Below are positions 1 through 14,524 of a stretch of DNA of 64,000 bases, one piece after another; within the stretch, counting starts at the first letter, position 1; each line of letters starts with the position of its first letter. A program made the position numbers and the translations under genes. Origin of the DNA: Orthonyx spaldingii (taxonomy: Eukaryota > Chordata > Aves > Passeriformes > Orthonychidae). The notes under the pieces were generated by a model, which saw only the letters and a list, made by a program, of their open reading frames with translations, was not told the DNA's origin and did no database searches. The stretch spans positions 197,960 to 261,959 of the forward strand of contig VZTJ01004774.1 in NCBI GenBank assembly GCA_013397795.1, given 5' to 3'.

Positions 1-3000
1 GTTGTTCTCCTACTCTTGCCTCAGGTGCAATAGTTGGTAGTCCAGTAATAATCATACCCAGTCTGTGGGGGGAATTGGGGAGGATGACTTTTCCCAGCTT
101 TTTACCCCCTTTTCCTTCTTCAGGGCTGTTACAACAGCTTTTGAGAGTTTTGAATTCTCTTTGGATGTTAAGGAAAGGATGTTGTTGTTGCTACGTCTGC
201 CAGGTCTCCTCAGCGCAGTCCATGGTAAGAATTAAATAAAGGAGATTTTTAACATGATCTTTGAGAGACTTGCCCTGATGGTGAATAGTCATGAGTGGCA
301 CGGAATGTGGGAGAAAAAGGCCCAGTTGTTGGAGAAATTATCTGGTAAAGCCCCTAGCCTCATTTCCTAGCCTCTTTTAGAACACTGTATGAAAGGATTC
401 AGGAAGAGAGAATTAGAGAAGAGTTTTTCTAGTTCCCATTCTTCAAACTTACTCTAGAAGTCAGATCAAATTCTTTCTTTAGCAGAAAAATATCATTACT
501 AGTAATTTTTGTACTTGGACCCACAAGCTATACCAGTGCAAAGGATTTAATCTGAGAAGATCTCCTCAAGATTGCACCACCATAAAATCCCAGTGAAAGT
601 TCACCAGTGATGCCTACAGAATTCAGCTCAGTGGAGACTGCAAGCGAATAGCAGAAGTTTCTCTAGATTTTCAGTCTAAAATGGAATTTAATTATCATAT
701 TAATAATAAAAAAAAGGGTAAGAGCCTACTACTTCTCTGTTGTTCTGCTCCAATTGGATTAATCATGGGTACTTATTTATTCACAGGAATGTGCTGCTAC
801 TACTTACATATGCTCAGAGAGCAGATGTTATGAAAAAGTGGGTGGCTTTTTGTGTATTATCAGTTTTTGTAACAGAACCTACATGTTCTGTGCATTAGAA
901 AAGAAAACTGCCACGGGACTTTGCTTCCTAAGATTAACAAGAGCAGTTCAATTCCTAGTTTTAAAAACAGGTTTTAAACCCTTAAGGTTTTAATCTTTCA
1001 TGCAACCACATCCTTGGTACAATAAAACTTCCTCTTGAAGTTATAATCAAAATTATAGAAAGGCTTTTTAATTTCCTTGAGGGCCAAACAAACAAACAAA
1101 CCCCAACTCCTTCCCACTGTTATTTTAATTTTAAAAAGTGTGTTTTTGAACATCTGCTTCAGGAATTGTCTTTAAAAGTTGGTTAAGAGGGTTTCGGTAT
1201 TTTACTATTTTTTTTTCTGGATAAAGAATGTCCTTTTGCAACTTTCTGGTAGGGATAAACAATGAGCTGAAAACTGCAATAAATATTAATGAAGTATGAA
1301 ACCCTACATCTAGAGGTGATTCCACTATGAAGAATTATGTTAATTTGCTATCCACCCTAAATGATGTGCATATTCTAAAATGACATAGAGGGCTTAAGGG
1401 CAAGCAGAAAGAGAAACTGGACCTTAAGGGTTTTTTGGGTTTTTTTAATGTTTTCAGAAGTAGTGGTCAAAGACATTGTCCATCCTTGAGAGACAAGGTT
1501 GTGCTTGTCGTATGTGACACTGTTATTTAGTGACACGTATTTACATTTCATGTCATAAAATCCCTACCATCACCAGAAAGAGATTTTTTTTGTAATCGCC
1601 ATGAAGAAATCACAACATAGTTATTGTCTCACAAAAGACCACACAATATACATATCCATCTCATTATAATTGACTCATTTCATTCAAGAAGGACAGCAGT
1701 ATTCACCATGTGGTGAGGGCTGGTAAGTACCTGTGGCAAGCTGGAGAGAACAAGTGAATTTAACATACATTGATGGGTAATAAGGAGGCAGACAATTGCA
1801 TCAACGCAGGATACAACATCGGGTTGAATATATACAGGCTGTTTTATAAGTGGGGCTGAAGTGACACCAGGTCCCTTTTCTACGGCTAATGCAAAGCCAT
1901 TAAGAAAACTGAAAAAACCCAGTGAGGACAGCACTTCTGGGACTCAGTCCTTTTCCTCAGAATTTCAAGCAAGGAAGAGGGAAGAGCCTCATCTTTAACA
2001 GGAGTATTGCTGTGATCTCATTTGTAGATAGGGTGTTTACAGTGGGCCAATGGCTGCTAACACTTGTTTCATGGACAATGAGTCTCTAATATTGTTAATT
2101 TCTGCCAAATTTTGCTTCCATATATACAGACATACATGTATGTGCACACATACAGATGTATATATAGAGCAAAGAAATACCCAGCTCCAGAGCCATGAGT
2201 TCACATATCCCCATCCAAGAAAAGCTCTGATCAGTAAACCTCTGCCTGGGGAAGGCACTCACGAGAAGAAGAGCAACAGGAGAGTGTATTTACAGGAGGC
2301 AAAGAGAGACCACTGTGGGAAGCTGAAGGGTTATAAGGGAAGAGGAGGCATCATCCACTACAGACAATGCAGGAAATGAGAGAAAAATAGATGGGCTAGA
2401 ATAACTAAATTAAAGGATGTGTGTAAAACCCATGGATGATTTCAGGTTTTGAATCTAAGCCTTATAGATTCAAATCTAAGCTTTATAGCAGCTCTAATAC
2501 TTCTTGAAGTACCTCCAGAAAGGACTGGTTATTGTTTGTCAGTTCAAAACCCGAAACCATCCATAGGTTTTTACACACATCTTTTAGTTTAGTTATTCCA
2601 GCCCATGTACCCTTTTGTAGCATAGCCTTACTGCCATCTACAGTATACTCTCAGCAGAAAGCATGTTTCTGGCAAAATTGAAAAATAAAGGAACACAAAA
2701 ACAGTGTTAGTCTGAGATGGGAAATTACACCTGTTATTGTGAAGTTATTTCTTGCCATGTGACAGTGCTGTCAAGTCCTGTATTCAAACATGAGTATTTA
2801 AAGTCTTTAGCATACACAACTCCTTTTAATTGCCATGCTAGATTTAAATCCTTTCAATCCCAGATAAATCATATCCAACAACACACATAGAATAGCATTC
2901 TTCAAGCCCCACCAAAACTGAAAACTTCAGTCAAAAATTATTTCAAACTGTTGAATTATCATTACAGTAAATTATCTTGTTTGGTTTTTTTTCTGCTGCT

Positions 3001-5315
3001 ACTTTCTGCATATCCAAAGGCTGAATTACTAGATCTTATGTTTTCCTGAACTCCAAAAGTATAAGCACTTAGGCAACACATCCTGAAGTATGGGCCTGTG
3101 GCCATCTTTCTAGGGTGTGAATTATAAATATGTTTGAAGAGTGATGAGATGACAAAATAAAATTTAATTTGCAGCTGAAAGAACCAACACTGATCAGAGG
3201 GCAAGCAATATCTCTGCTTTTATTTTATTCACTGTTAGGTAAATTTCTAAAGTGTTTTTATCATGCCCAACAAGGTTTATTGTCGCAATCAAATAAAAAG
3301 AGAAATAGCTTGAAATGTGGATTGTAGAAGAATGGTTATGTTTTGCATTTTTTAAAGTCTTTTTCCCATCAATATAAGTAGTTAAGAAACAAGAAAAAAT
3401 TATAACAATCATATACCGCTGTAATAACAACATTATGTCTTAATTACAGCAGTGTTTCAAGATTATAACTGAGTTAGGAATAGAAGTTTGTGAACAACAA
3501 TTTCCAAACAGAATTCAAAACTATATCAGAGAGTTTTGCCACTTCTTAGTTTTTAATTAAGTTTCTCTAGTGCATACTGGGTATTAAACTGCACACAAGA
3601 AGTACTGATTTTTAACAATATTACTCTATTGACAAGGTTACTGACCACAGTACAGGCTAACAAGTAAAAAGAAAAGAGAGCAAAGTAAGTACTGACAAAG
3701 GGGTAAGAAATAAAATGTTAAGAACCAGTGAAGAAATCTCCCATGGAACTAGGCTTTAACAATACACTTTGGGTTCAGTGCCTTAGTCACAAGCTGTCTT
3801 TCCTCCACTATACAATTTCTTTATCTACTATAAGCACTGTCCAGTCATACCTGATGAACAGTCTGTATTTATATAACAAATCTTTTACTGCCACATCGCT
3901 AATCTAGGCAGATGTCTCAATCAATTCACAATTAACTTTCACATCTCACCTTTTTTTGGTGCATGCTACTTGGGCACCTCTCCCTTCACATAAACAGTAC
4001 CACAGCTAGAAAAATACACAGCTAATCACGGGTCAAAGCAGGGCCAGGGACCTCACCCCATTAAGATGCCACCAGTTGGCAAAGGAACAACACACCCAAT
4101 ATCCACAAAGCAGTGCTGTTGAGATTAGAAGCATGGAATATTTCCCCATGGAGAGATCAGTCACTGGTTATTAAGTGCATCTCATTTTACTACTATCAAG
4201 AAGGCAGGTAAAAACATTTTGCATGGGTTTGCATGGCCCTAGGTAATTCTGGCAAGCCATCAGTTCCCAGAGGATGCAGTGTGTCCTATCCCCAATTAAA
4301 GGATGCTTGCCACAGTACCTAGGGGTCATGAACAGATATTTGTATCAGTTTTTCCACCAAGAACTGTCAAACTGTCAATCGTGGGTCACCGTGTGAGGAA
4401 AAGGCATGTTTGGAGAAGAGCCATGTGTTCTGTCTATAGTTAAAGGAGAAAATGTGCATTTAGGAGGAAGGATGATAGTGTGACTAAAGTAAGCTCATGA
4501 GGTCTGGCTTTGATTATTTAATCTTTCATTGATTTATTGAGAGGCAAATCCCTTAAGTTTCTTGTAATATAGGTCCTCATTTACTCAATGAAACAAGTAC
4601 AAGAAAATAAGTACATGTGATTCAAACATCACCATTCCACAAGTGGCTGTACACACAAATAATATACACTTTGTACATACACACAATGTCATATATACTT
4701 ATACAGCTGGGGAACTGAGGCAAAGATAAGTTCAGCAACTTGCTCAAAGATAAGTTCTCCTCTACAAACAATTGGTTTAGCTACTGTGGAAGAATTTGAT
4801 ACCTACCATCTGTATCTGACCCCAATATTGCACCTGATAGACCCTGCTATGGTGCAAAAGAATTAGCAATGTACACAAAATAGCACTTAACTTTTTACTT
4901 TCATCTAATCTAGCTAAGTTTTCTTGAGATATTACTGCTGGTACGTAGGGAGAAGATCTGTAGTCCTTCATAGATTTTAGAAGTAAATTTATTTCACATG
5001 CTGTAGAACTAAAACACGCATAGCTTTTGAACACACATTTTATTAGGGAGTTTCTTTGTAATGTTGGAATAGTAGATATTTTTTTTTTTGTTGTTAGAGC
5101 ATTCACAATTAATAAACTTACCTAAAGGGATCAACACATAAACTATTATTTTAACCAAATATTCTATACCTATCTAAAAGGCCAAATATTAAAAAACAGT
5201 CACTAAGGCTAGCTACCTTAAAGTAGATGCACAATTCAGTCTAGCAGCATGCATGGAAAAGATACATTTAGGTATGTGAAACTGTTAACTGCACACAGAG
5301 AGGGACACCAGTACA

Positions 5316-5387
5316 GACAATCTGATTGGGTTGTATTAAAATAACCCAAGACATTGGGTTATTTTAATACAACCCAATCAGATTGTC
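5316..5387. repeat. Perfect palindrome: 34-bp arms, 4-nt loop
   Basis: Left arm 5316-5349 and right arm 5354-5387 are exact reverse complements over 34 bp, separated by the loop GACA (5350-5353). The flanks carry CAGT and ACTG, so pairing may extend past a 3-nt bulge. No terminal repeats or target-site duplication suggest a transposon. A local template-switch event is my inference. Confidence 0.95.
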
Positions 5388-8251
5388 ACTGACGCTAGAG
5401 TGTCACCCCACTCATCAATAATTTGTTCCTCTAACCAATTCTTGTGCAACTTTTCTCTCAGGAGCTGTTCAATTGAGCTACTTAGTAATACAGTGAATAG
5501 AGTTGTTAGTTCTGTTATTTATCCTTGGAATATCTTTACCATGTAGGTGCCATCTAGGTTGCATCAGACAAAACTCATTCATCTGGGCTCTGACTCATTT
5601 GTGCATACATAACATCTTTTGTTACGGACTTAGAATTTACAGGACTCAAAAATGAGGAGAATTCCAGTGACTGGCCTTATAATGATCTTTCAGTGCTGAG
5701 TTACGTTAACCTGAGTTTAATGAAAGCACAAACTTCTTGCATCTTGCAGGATAGTGACTGTGTACAGTATCTTGCAAGACAGATGTTACCAGTATACTTA
5801 TAAGTGTAATTAAAAAGAGAATTGGCCAACATTTAAATGTACAAACACTTCCAAATAGTTAAACAATTTTTATCTATTGCAAAATTTTACTGTATAGTTT
5901 ATTTTTTTAAAAGTCATAGAATGAACACAGCCATCAACAAAAGTTCATCTCTGATTATCACTCTCAAAACTGAGAAAGAACACAAGTCTACTGCAGATAC
6001 ATCTAGATAAAACTGTATTCCAAAATCTCAACAGGGAATAGGACACTAACTAAAGATATCATTGCTGTAAACACAATTAATTTAAGACATATTTTCCATT
6101 TCCTCTCCAAAGAAAAGAAAGTAACACTACTGAAATATTTTTGGCTTTGTTTGAAAGCCAGAGACTAAATATTAAAGACCATTTCTGGAATCAATAAAAA
6201 GTAGCTTTATAATCATATTTTGATATATTTGATCTGTCAAAAACATTTGAATGAAAGCTGTACCATGTCCACAATTATCAGAATAAGACACTTTCATGGG
6301 AGAGCCAAACCAGAAGGAAATGGCTATGGCTGGTAAGTTATAATACAACATTTCCCACTGTGACACCAAGCCTGAAGACAGAACTCAGACTAGGCAAATC
6401 ACATTTGCTCTATTATTGGCATTTGGGTCTGAGAGATGCTAATGACTTCCAATTACCTAACATATTGTGTTTCAGTAGTGGGAAACCTTGGAACCTTAGG
6501 TACTTAATTGCAATTTTTCAGTCTACACATGTATTATTTTTCTAGTTTAGACTCCTAAAAATGATGGCTATCTTTACTCTTTTCTGAAAGACATTCTGAA
6601 CCACAGCCCTACCTCTCTCTTGACAGTGGATTACATTTATTTGCCTGGTGGCAGGTTAAGAGCAACACAGCTGCAATGGCTGTGATGTTCTCAAAGTACT
6701 CTGGCATGCACAGCTCTCATTTGGAGGACACTGAAACCACAAAGAACACTCAGCCACAACATTGTTGTTGCACATTTACATAACTCATTTTATCAAGAAA
6801 GATAACAAAGGCATTTTACAAGTACTAGACACATACCACCACTGAAATGTTGCCAGTCTTTCTCTGGAGGGTAATGAACAAATATTACATGGCAGCCAGC
6901 AAGCTCACTGATGAAGGCAGTGTTTTGGCTACAAAAGCAGCATTAACCATTTAATTGTGTAAGAACAAATAAAGGATGACCAAACTCAATCTTCCTGCAA
7001 CATCCAGTCAGAATTCAAAAAGCACAGCAAATCACCAGAGTAACCTACTGCAGAAAACCCAAAATCTGAGTCACTGTTGCAAGAATACAAACCCTTTTGG
7101 TCTCAGGAAGCCAAGGATCTACAAATATTTTGTGGTGCTTGCTTTGGTTCAGGAAAAGGAAACAATAAAATAAGTTTTGATTGTTCCTTAAGAAAATAAG
7201 CAGACCTCAAATGATCCGCTCAACTTCTGCCTGGTGAAAACTTCATTATTTGTACAGACAGACAACAACTTCCATTGTCCCGTTCTCTCCTCAAGCTTTC
7301 CTAGATATTATACAAAATGAAGATCTATCCATGTTTGGGAGATAATACAGGCTTGGTCTTGAATCACAGAAGTTAATTATCACATGACTGCATTTTTAAA
7401 ACAGGATAATACTGAAAAAAACTTATTCTAGGTCTACTGAACCTAGAGCCTCTAACAAAAAAGTTAGGCTGAGAAGCCTACATGTGAGATAGCAAGTAAC
7501 AACTTACTTAAAGCAACTAGATAAATGGGTAACACAAGCAATAATATTGAAAAGTTTATCAGAAAAACTGTAGAGATTGGAATACTTCAAGGACTACAGA
7601 AAGAGGAATTTCAGAGAATCCAAATAAAGTCGCAGTTTTTGCAGTTTTTATGGACAGACAGGACAGGTATGGGCTATTAGGTTCCTACATGTAGGGTTCA
7701 TATTTTTGTGAATGAGTGTCAGAGATTGAAATAGTTCATGCTTCAAACATTGATATAAAGTTTTGCTCATTACAGCAAAACTGTATGAAGAAGATTACCC
7801 CTCCTTAAAGAATGCCTGACTGGAACTTTGGACTGAAAGTCAAACTGCTGAGATCAGTTAAAGGGAAACTCATTCTTCAGTCATCTCAGGCCTGGGGAGA
7901 AGTAAACAAGTAAACAAGGAAAACAATGCGAGCCAAACCCAGCAGCCATGTTAAGAATCATCTCTGGTTTGCTTTGGGGTGGGGGAGGCCGTAGCCCACA
8001 GACTCATTTGCTGGGGGCAGGTTTGCACACATTTCCACCCCCCAGCTGAGGTGGGGGGAGGAAGTTTCAGTGTGTCACAACCTCTACTCAGGGGCAGCAA
8101 GCCCATCCTCCCTTACACAAACTGGCCCAGCTGTGGAACCCCCAACCCAACAGACCACATCCATGGGACATTCATGTGAGAGGCAGCTGAGGGGAAGTCA
8201 TAATCCATCAAGGACTCCCCAAAGCAGAATAAATCATATAACATGTAGCTG

Positions 8252-8632
8252 ATGGAGCTAGGATTGCTCAGCCTGGAAAAAAGATGGGTAAGAGGAGACC
8301 TTAATGATTCCTCCTACCACCTGAAAGTAGGCTCTAGTAAGGTGGGAGTCAGCTGCTTCTCTCAGAAAACTATTGACAGGACAAGAGGAAATGGCCTCAA
8401 GCTGTGCCAGGGGAGGTTTCAGCCGGACATCAGGAAGAATTTCTTCACTGAAATGGCAGTTAGGCATTGCAATGGGCTGTCCAGGAAGTGGTAGAGTCAC
8501 TATCTCTGGTAGTGTTCAAGAAACAACTGGATGTCGCTCCTAGTGCCATTGGTCTAGTTGACAAGGTGGTGATTGGTCAAAGGTTGGACTCAATGATCTT
8601 GGAGGTCTTTTTCAACCTTGACTCTATGATTA
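8252..8632 (+). mobile_element. CR1 LINE 3' fragment
   Basis: The sequence matches the familiar avian CR1 3' end: a start like GAGCTAGGATTGCTCAGCC, then AGGAAATGGCCTCAAGCTG, CCAGGGGAGGTTTCAGC and AATTTCTTCACTGAAATGG, ending near CAACCTTGACTCTATGATT. It is 5'-truncated as most CR1 copies are, non-coding, and antisense to ITGA9. A TATG/TG microsatellite grows directly from its 3' terminus. Confidence 0.92.
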
Positions 8633-8691
8633 TGTATATACATATATGCGTGTGTGTGTGTATATAAGTATGTATGTATGTATGTATGTAT
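8633..8691. repeat. TATG/TG microsatellite at CR1 tail
   Basis: Short TA, TG and GTAT repeat units follow the CR1 3' end directly. CR1 tails end in short tandem repeats and can seed microsatellites. Confidence 0.85.
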
Positions 8692-10528
8692 AATAGCCAC
8701 ACTACTTCCCTACACTGAAATCCAAAGAGGTTTTGTGCTGTAACTGTATTTCCCTATGCACCTCAGGAGGAAAATGTGGTGTTGTTTTGGATTTGTGTTT
8801 TTGTGGGTTTTTTTTTTAAATCAGTTTTATTTCATTGCAGAACTATTACTCCAAAACCTGGCTAATAGGAAAGGGAGTTGGTACGATGACTGCTCAGGAA
8901 ACAGTAGTTAGACACTGCCACCTAAGCTGTAAACAAAAGGGAGAGAAAATGGTTTGGGGCTTGTAACACAGAATACAGAGCAACCACTGGCAAAGATTAG
9001 AAGAGTTTAGGAGTTGGTTTTCTTTTTCTTTCACTGGAACATGATGAGCTGTATGTTTTGGCCCATTTTAAAAGACTTACTGTTTGAGGCCCTAAGTAAG
9101 AGAAAGCATCTCCTTCCAAAAAGGGGAAAAATTTTTCGTTTTGCTACATAAATGAATTTCAAGTTAGCTTTAGCCTTGGTTAGCTTCAGATATCTTCTGA
9201 ATGCTGAAACAATATGTGCAGCAATGGCAACTACTCTGTGTAGGAAAATACAAGTGTTCTTTCAAAGACACTTGTCCAGTCACAAGTTATTTCTCCTAAA
9301 AACTAAAAAGAAAAGGTCTTCAAACTGTCATTTTAAGACAAAAGGCAAAAATGTACTGTGTAGCACACACTAAAGAGAGGAACCCTCTGACTAGTCAAAA
9401 AACAACATATGTGGGTGTTATTCTCCCTGTCTTCCTCTCTACAATCCTGTCAAAAATCCACAAAGAAGTGGTTCTTATTACACAAGGGATGCCTAGAGAT
9501 CAATTCTTTGACCCAGGAATCCAGAAAGCAATGCTAGAAACCTCATTTTAGACAAGTCAGAGCTTGGATACTACAGGGGCAGGCTCAGCTCAGAGAGATG
9601 CTTAATGTAAAGGTAAATAAGTTTTGATAAAAGTCCATCTCCTCTGTTAAACATACTACAAAGAAACAAAATAATGTTGCAATGAATATAAATGAATACA
9701 AAAATCTTTGTTTTGAAAATCACTTCCACAACTGGCTCCACGGATCACTCAGCTGCACAAATATCCAGCCTGGTGCTCACTTACACATTCTCTCTTTGAT
9801 AACAATTTCTTTTTTCTTCCATGCACTTAATTTAAAATGATATGGATTAAATAATTCACTTCACAACTCAAGCCAGTTCAATTGTAGAAATTTCAATCCA
9901 AAACATTGTAAAGCACTACTATTATTAATAGAATATTTATTGTGTTATAATATATCATGCTTCAGTTTTGCATTTGCGGGGTGTACACCTGGTCTACATG
10001 TGCATAAATACACTATGCCTGAAGGAGACTTTGTCCTCACACATTGTTGCAGTCCTGACACCTGATGGACGTGTGTTTGGGTCAGCACTCCCCAGAATAA
10101 ACCAGCCATGACTGCCTTTCCTTCCTGAATTGTTGCCAGTGCTTGTGAAACCACAGGCTTGTCTAGCATGTGGGTAGCTGGCCAGAAGAAAAGCAACCTC
10201 CTCCCCTGCTCCACTTTCCAGAAGTATCTGCAGGCCACCAAAGGGGTGTAGGCCAATCTCCACACAAAAAAGCAAAATGTATAGCTGTGGGCAACAGCAT
10301 GACAGCTCTTCCTGCTCATCCTGCTCCTCTTGCACATAGGTGACATTAGGTGAGGCACAAGTGTGGAGAGCCAGCTACACTGCAGAGAATCTGGCAAGTA
10401 GGAGAGCATGTCCCTACAGATGCCTGCACAAAGATATCCAGAGTAGATGAACAAGATACAGGAAGCCACAAGTTGGGCTGTCCAACAAAATGGGCAAAAA
10501 TGGGGCAATCCTTGCCAGTCTGCCTTAT

Positions 10529-10533
10529 GCATG
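10529..10533. repeat. Target-site duplication GCATG (left copy)
   Basis: Identical to 11571-11575 on the other side of the solo LTR. Confidence 0.9.
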
Positions 10534-11570
10534 TGAGAGGGACCAATCTGGTTTCTTTTTGGTTTTGCCTCAACATATGTCATATTTCCATGGGGACTGC
10601 ACATGGACTTGCAGCCTGACCTCAGGAAGGCTTCTCCTAGCAGCCAATCAGGGCACAGAAAGCCTCCATGACCAGACTGTGAGCCCACCCCCCACTCACC
10701 AGTGGGGGAGGCAAATACCCGGATGCCCACAAAAAACGCCCATGAAGCTGGGTTATGGGAGGAGCCCTAGCACATAAAACAGCTGCCTGCAACACGACAG
10801 TAGCCATTTTTTGCCTCGAGTTTTCTTGGAGGGAGCGGGGTCCTGCCCGTGGCGTCAGCTTGGTCCCCTTTCCCCCCCTTCACTTTTTTTTTCCGTCCCT
10901 GTGATCCTGTTTCTCTGCCTGCATCTGCTTTTTTTCCGGCTTCACCGTTCGTGAACCAGCCTGCTGCTGAGGCTGCCTCCTCGTTGCTGAGCCATCCGCA
11001 CGCCTCCAGTTCCTGTCAAGCCGGCTGCCGGCGCGCGCATGTGCCGCTGCTGCCGTAATCAGCCACACTACCGTGTTGCCCGCCACTGCCTGTGCCCAGT
11101 CAGCCACCCGCCTTCGGTCGCCACCGAGCCACACCGTCGTGTTTTCCGGCCACACTACAGCCGCTGCCGCCACCGCGTCCCAACCCTGAGGGACCGCAAC
11201 TACTCCACAGAACTACAGCAGCCTATTCTTCGGCAATGACAGAGACACACGGTCCGCGGCTGTTTGAAAATGGCGCTCAACCCACTACAAAGGCCACGCA
11301 AACTCGCTGCGACTCGTGACTCACACACACTCCATCTGCTGAGCTGACACTGACAAAGCATGGAAGTTCTTGTGGTAGACGCTATCGCTGTCTTGTTTCT
11401 TTTTTCCTCTCCCTGCTCCTTTTCCTATTCCCCTTTAGTAAGAACACTTACACTTTTTATCAATAAATGGTTCTCAGATATAATATTGCCGTGTTTGCAC
11501 TTTATTTTTGTCTGAGAAATCTATTAAAAGAATCCTGCCCGATTCTCCTTTTTAAAATCAGAACATGACA
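10534..11570 (+). mobile_element. Solo LTR, ERVL-like, TSD GCATG
   Basis: The element starts TGAGAGGGACC and ends CATGACA (TG...CA). It is flanked by exact 5-bp duplications GCATG at 10529-10533 and 11571-11575. A polyadenylation signal AATAAA sits at 11462-11467 and the 3' part is CpG-rich. It is clearly homologous to the LTR at 43123-44022: shared blocks include ACCAATCTG, GCCATTTT, CCGCGTCCCAACCCTGA and TTCTCAGATATAATATTGCC. No internal retroviral sequence is attached, so it is a solo LTR. Assignment to ERVL rests on the 5-bp duplication and general form. Confidence 0.9.
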
Positions 11571-14524
11571 GCATGATATCTTGTGGAAGTCAGGGGAAAA
11601 GCTGCTCACCCCCTCTGAATCTGTATGCACCTAAACCAGAGGAAGTATATCTATATGAAATATGAAAATAAACTGAGGAGCAAAGCCACTCAAAAACTGA
11701 TCAAGTTTATGCTAAAAAGCTTTTCACGTATGTATAAACATGGCTGTGATCTTGCACATGAATACATAAGCTTTTATTTGAAGTGAAACAACCATTTGAC
11801 ATCACTTCCATTGACATGAACCTTCTAAACGGCACAATTTTAGATCTACAGATAATGAAATAATTACCATCCTCCTCTTAGTATGATCCACAGTAAACTT
11901 ATTCTGATTCAAAATAGAATTTTACATTTGAATGTCCCTGAGATCTCACTCATAATAATGCTATTAATTTTGGCAGTGTGTAATATGAAATATTTACATG
12001 TATTCTAATATTCTTCTGCAACTTTCAGGAGCTGTTTACTCCATTTGCAAAACATTGGCATGTTTGAGGTTTTGTCCACTGTGTTGCGCCACTTGTGGTG
12101 CAGTTGTGCACACAGTGAGAGCTCACTTTCCACATAGGGCTGAGACATGGGTGCTGCCAGTGCTCAGTTCTGTTACCATGAGTTTGCTCCAGCTTCTGCT
12201 CTTTTTTGTGTAAACAGCTGCCTTCTAGCATCACTCTAATTAATTTAGTAAGAAAAACATAATTTATTTTATAATCCAGTCCTAAAATTTGGGTAGATTT
12301 TTGTTCTCACTGGCAGTTCTAAGATACCCAAATCTCCATCTAATTAAAATCTGTTATTTCATTCCATATTTAAAAACTAAATTCTAATATAATGTTGGGA
12401 TTTTTTTTACTTCTTCACACACAAAATTTAGGAATGACTGTAGGATATACTTAGCCAATTTTGTCTAAAATATATTTACAATCAGACAATTAAGATTCCT
12501 CTGCAGAACTGCCACTTTCCTGTGTCAGTTTTACCTCAACTTTATTTCCAAAATTTTAATAAATACAGTAACTAGTGAGTGCAAAGTATTACTTATATAT
12601 ATTTATGTTTCAAATTAAGGTAAATTAAAATACTGGCTGATACTAGCAGCTACACAGTTTTAATCACTTTTCTCTAAAACTAAACTTTAAATTGTTGGAT
12701 CCTTGAGTAATCATGCAAATCTGTGGATAAAGCACTGGAGCTCAGCTGGCAAAGCCTGACTGTCATCTCTGACTCTGGGCAAGGCATCTCAACTTCCTTT
12801 GTCTCAGCATATATGGATGCAAAAAACAGCTATGTAACCCTAGTTATAGCTATTTGTGCTGTTACTTGGAATTTCTCTCAAAGTTTTCATGCAACAAAAT
12901 GGCAGCTTCTTCACATGTACTGAATGATCCCTATCAAATTTAAAAGAGCTCAAAGTATCAAGACTAACCCAGGAAGCAAAGGACTGTATTAACTCTAGTG
13001 GAAACCAATAATTGAACTTGCTCAAGTTTTACCTGAAGACTTGCAGAATGATATTTCCCTTATCTTGCACATGTTCAAACAGTTCATCTCATGCCTTTTT
13101 ATGACACGAAATGAGTCATATGAAATCAGTCATATAGGTATCAGCAGCAATAGCTCCTTTAATAAAACTGTGTGCCACTGCGACATAAACCATAAACCCG
13201 ATTGGGCCTCTTCCAATCTCACATTTTTCCATTCTTGTGGTTATTCTTCCATCTTAATTGCACAGACTTTTTTTTCCTTTTACTATTTCTGACACAGAAA
13301 GCAAAACTATTTCCCAAATGTCAGAGCAACAGAAGTTATGAGATATTCTAGATTGTGGTCAGACATTGTTTTCCAAATGAACCTGGCCAGAAAGCACTTA
13401 AAAATCTTCAAAACTGATTATAAAAATACTTTAAATCTATAACCCATATAAAATTTATATGATGTAGCACATAATCTACAACCCACCTATACACACATCT
13501 ATATAATTTAAAATAAGAATTGCATGGCCAGTTTTAGGTTTCTAAATCCATTTTGTAACTTCATGACCTGCAGCAATATGTCCTTTTGCAGCAACTGGGG
13601 CTGTGACCTCCAGTCCCAGCACAGGCAGCTAGCAGAGCCTGCAGCACACATGCTGCTCAACAGTGCAAGTCAGGCTGCTGGATGTCTGCCATGGGAAGAA
13701 AAATAATGCTGGACTTGTTCCCATGTGTGCATTTCAGATTTACTTCTCTCAGAGACAGTCGCTGACCTTGACTGTGGTATTTTAAATTTATGGATTGGTA
13801 ACAGGGAACTGAAAAATGAAAACACTTGAAGTTCCTTGCCCTTCATATTTACCACACCAGATGGCTGCTGACAAGTGCTAGTACCAGCCCAGTTTTGCCC
13901 TGTAACAGTGCCTGGGTAAAAGAATTGCACCTTATCAGAGACAGTGTGAAGGTTGTCTTTTAACAAGTCCAGATGCTTCTTTCTCTGGTAAGGCATTTTA
14001 CTGATCTAGAACTCTTTGTCTGAGTGATCTGAGGAATTTATTGCTGAACACTCCTTTCCCAAGGGCACCTACCTCTTGGAAAGTAGCTACCAACTAGTAT
14101 TTGCTAGACATGCACCCAATCTCTTTGCTGGTCAAGCAAAGTTGACCTGATTTTCAGGAAACTCCGCTGAAATCAGTGAACCTCAGACATCATAAAAACA
14201 CACGAATGCAAAGTATCTAAGTGTAATATAACAGTAGATTTCTAAGAGAGATCTTCCATTGTCCTGAAATGGTTATCAGAGGTTTCAACTTTTAATAACC
14301 AGGCTCTAAAAACCCCCACTTTTTTACTTCTTCTCTACGTCATGCGTCCCTCTAAGTCCCTCACAAAACCTTGTATGTGAAATTGGTTCTGCTAACTAAT
14401 GACTTCTGTAATAGAGTAGACAATTATTCAGTTCCTAAAGAAAATGGATGCTAAATACAAGGATAAATGTAAGTATTTTTCTCTGGGACTAACTTTGGTG
14501 TTTATGTTGCATCTGTTACCTTAC

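Larger units (their letters stand above)
1..14524 (-). other. ITGA9: ITGA9 last intron (partial)
   Basis: Intronic sequence downstream of the transmembrane exon. From 1 to 8251 I see only AT-rich unique-looking DNA plus the palindrome at 5316-5387. A moderately GC-rich stretch at about 7960-8240 was not assigned to any family. A CR1 tail (8252-8632), a microsatellite and a solo LTR (10534-11570) follow. From 11576 to 14524 nothing else was recognised. ORFs here, including a 261-codon frame at 9945-10730 on the minus strand, show no recognisable domain. Confidence 0.8.

Noticed and set aside
9945..10730. A 261-codon minus-strand open frame
   Set aside because: It is the longest frame but has no recognisable domain and overlaps the start of the solo LTR at 10534. 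Composition looks like chance in GC-richer intron.
1..14500. Search for the ITGA9 cytoplasmic-tail exon (GFFRR-type, ending WDWVQKNQ-like)
   Set aside because: No minus-strand sequence matching the expected tail was recognised; it probably lies before the window.
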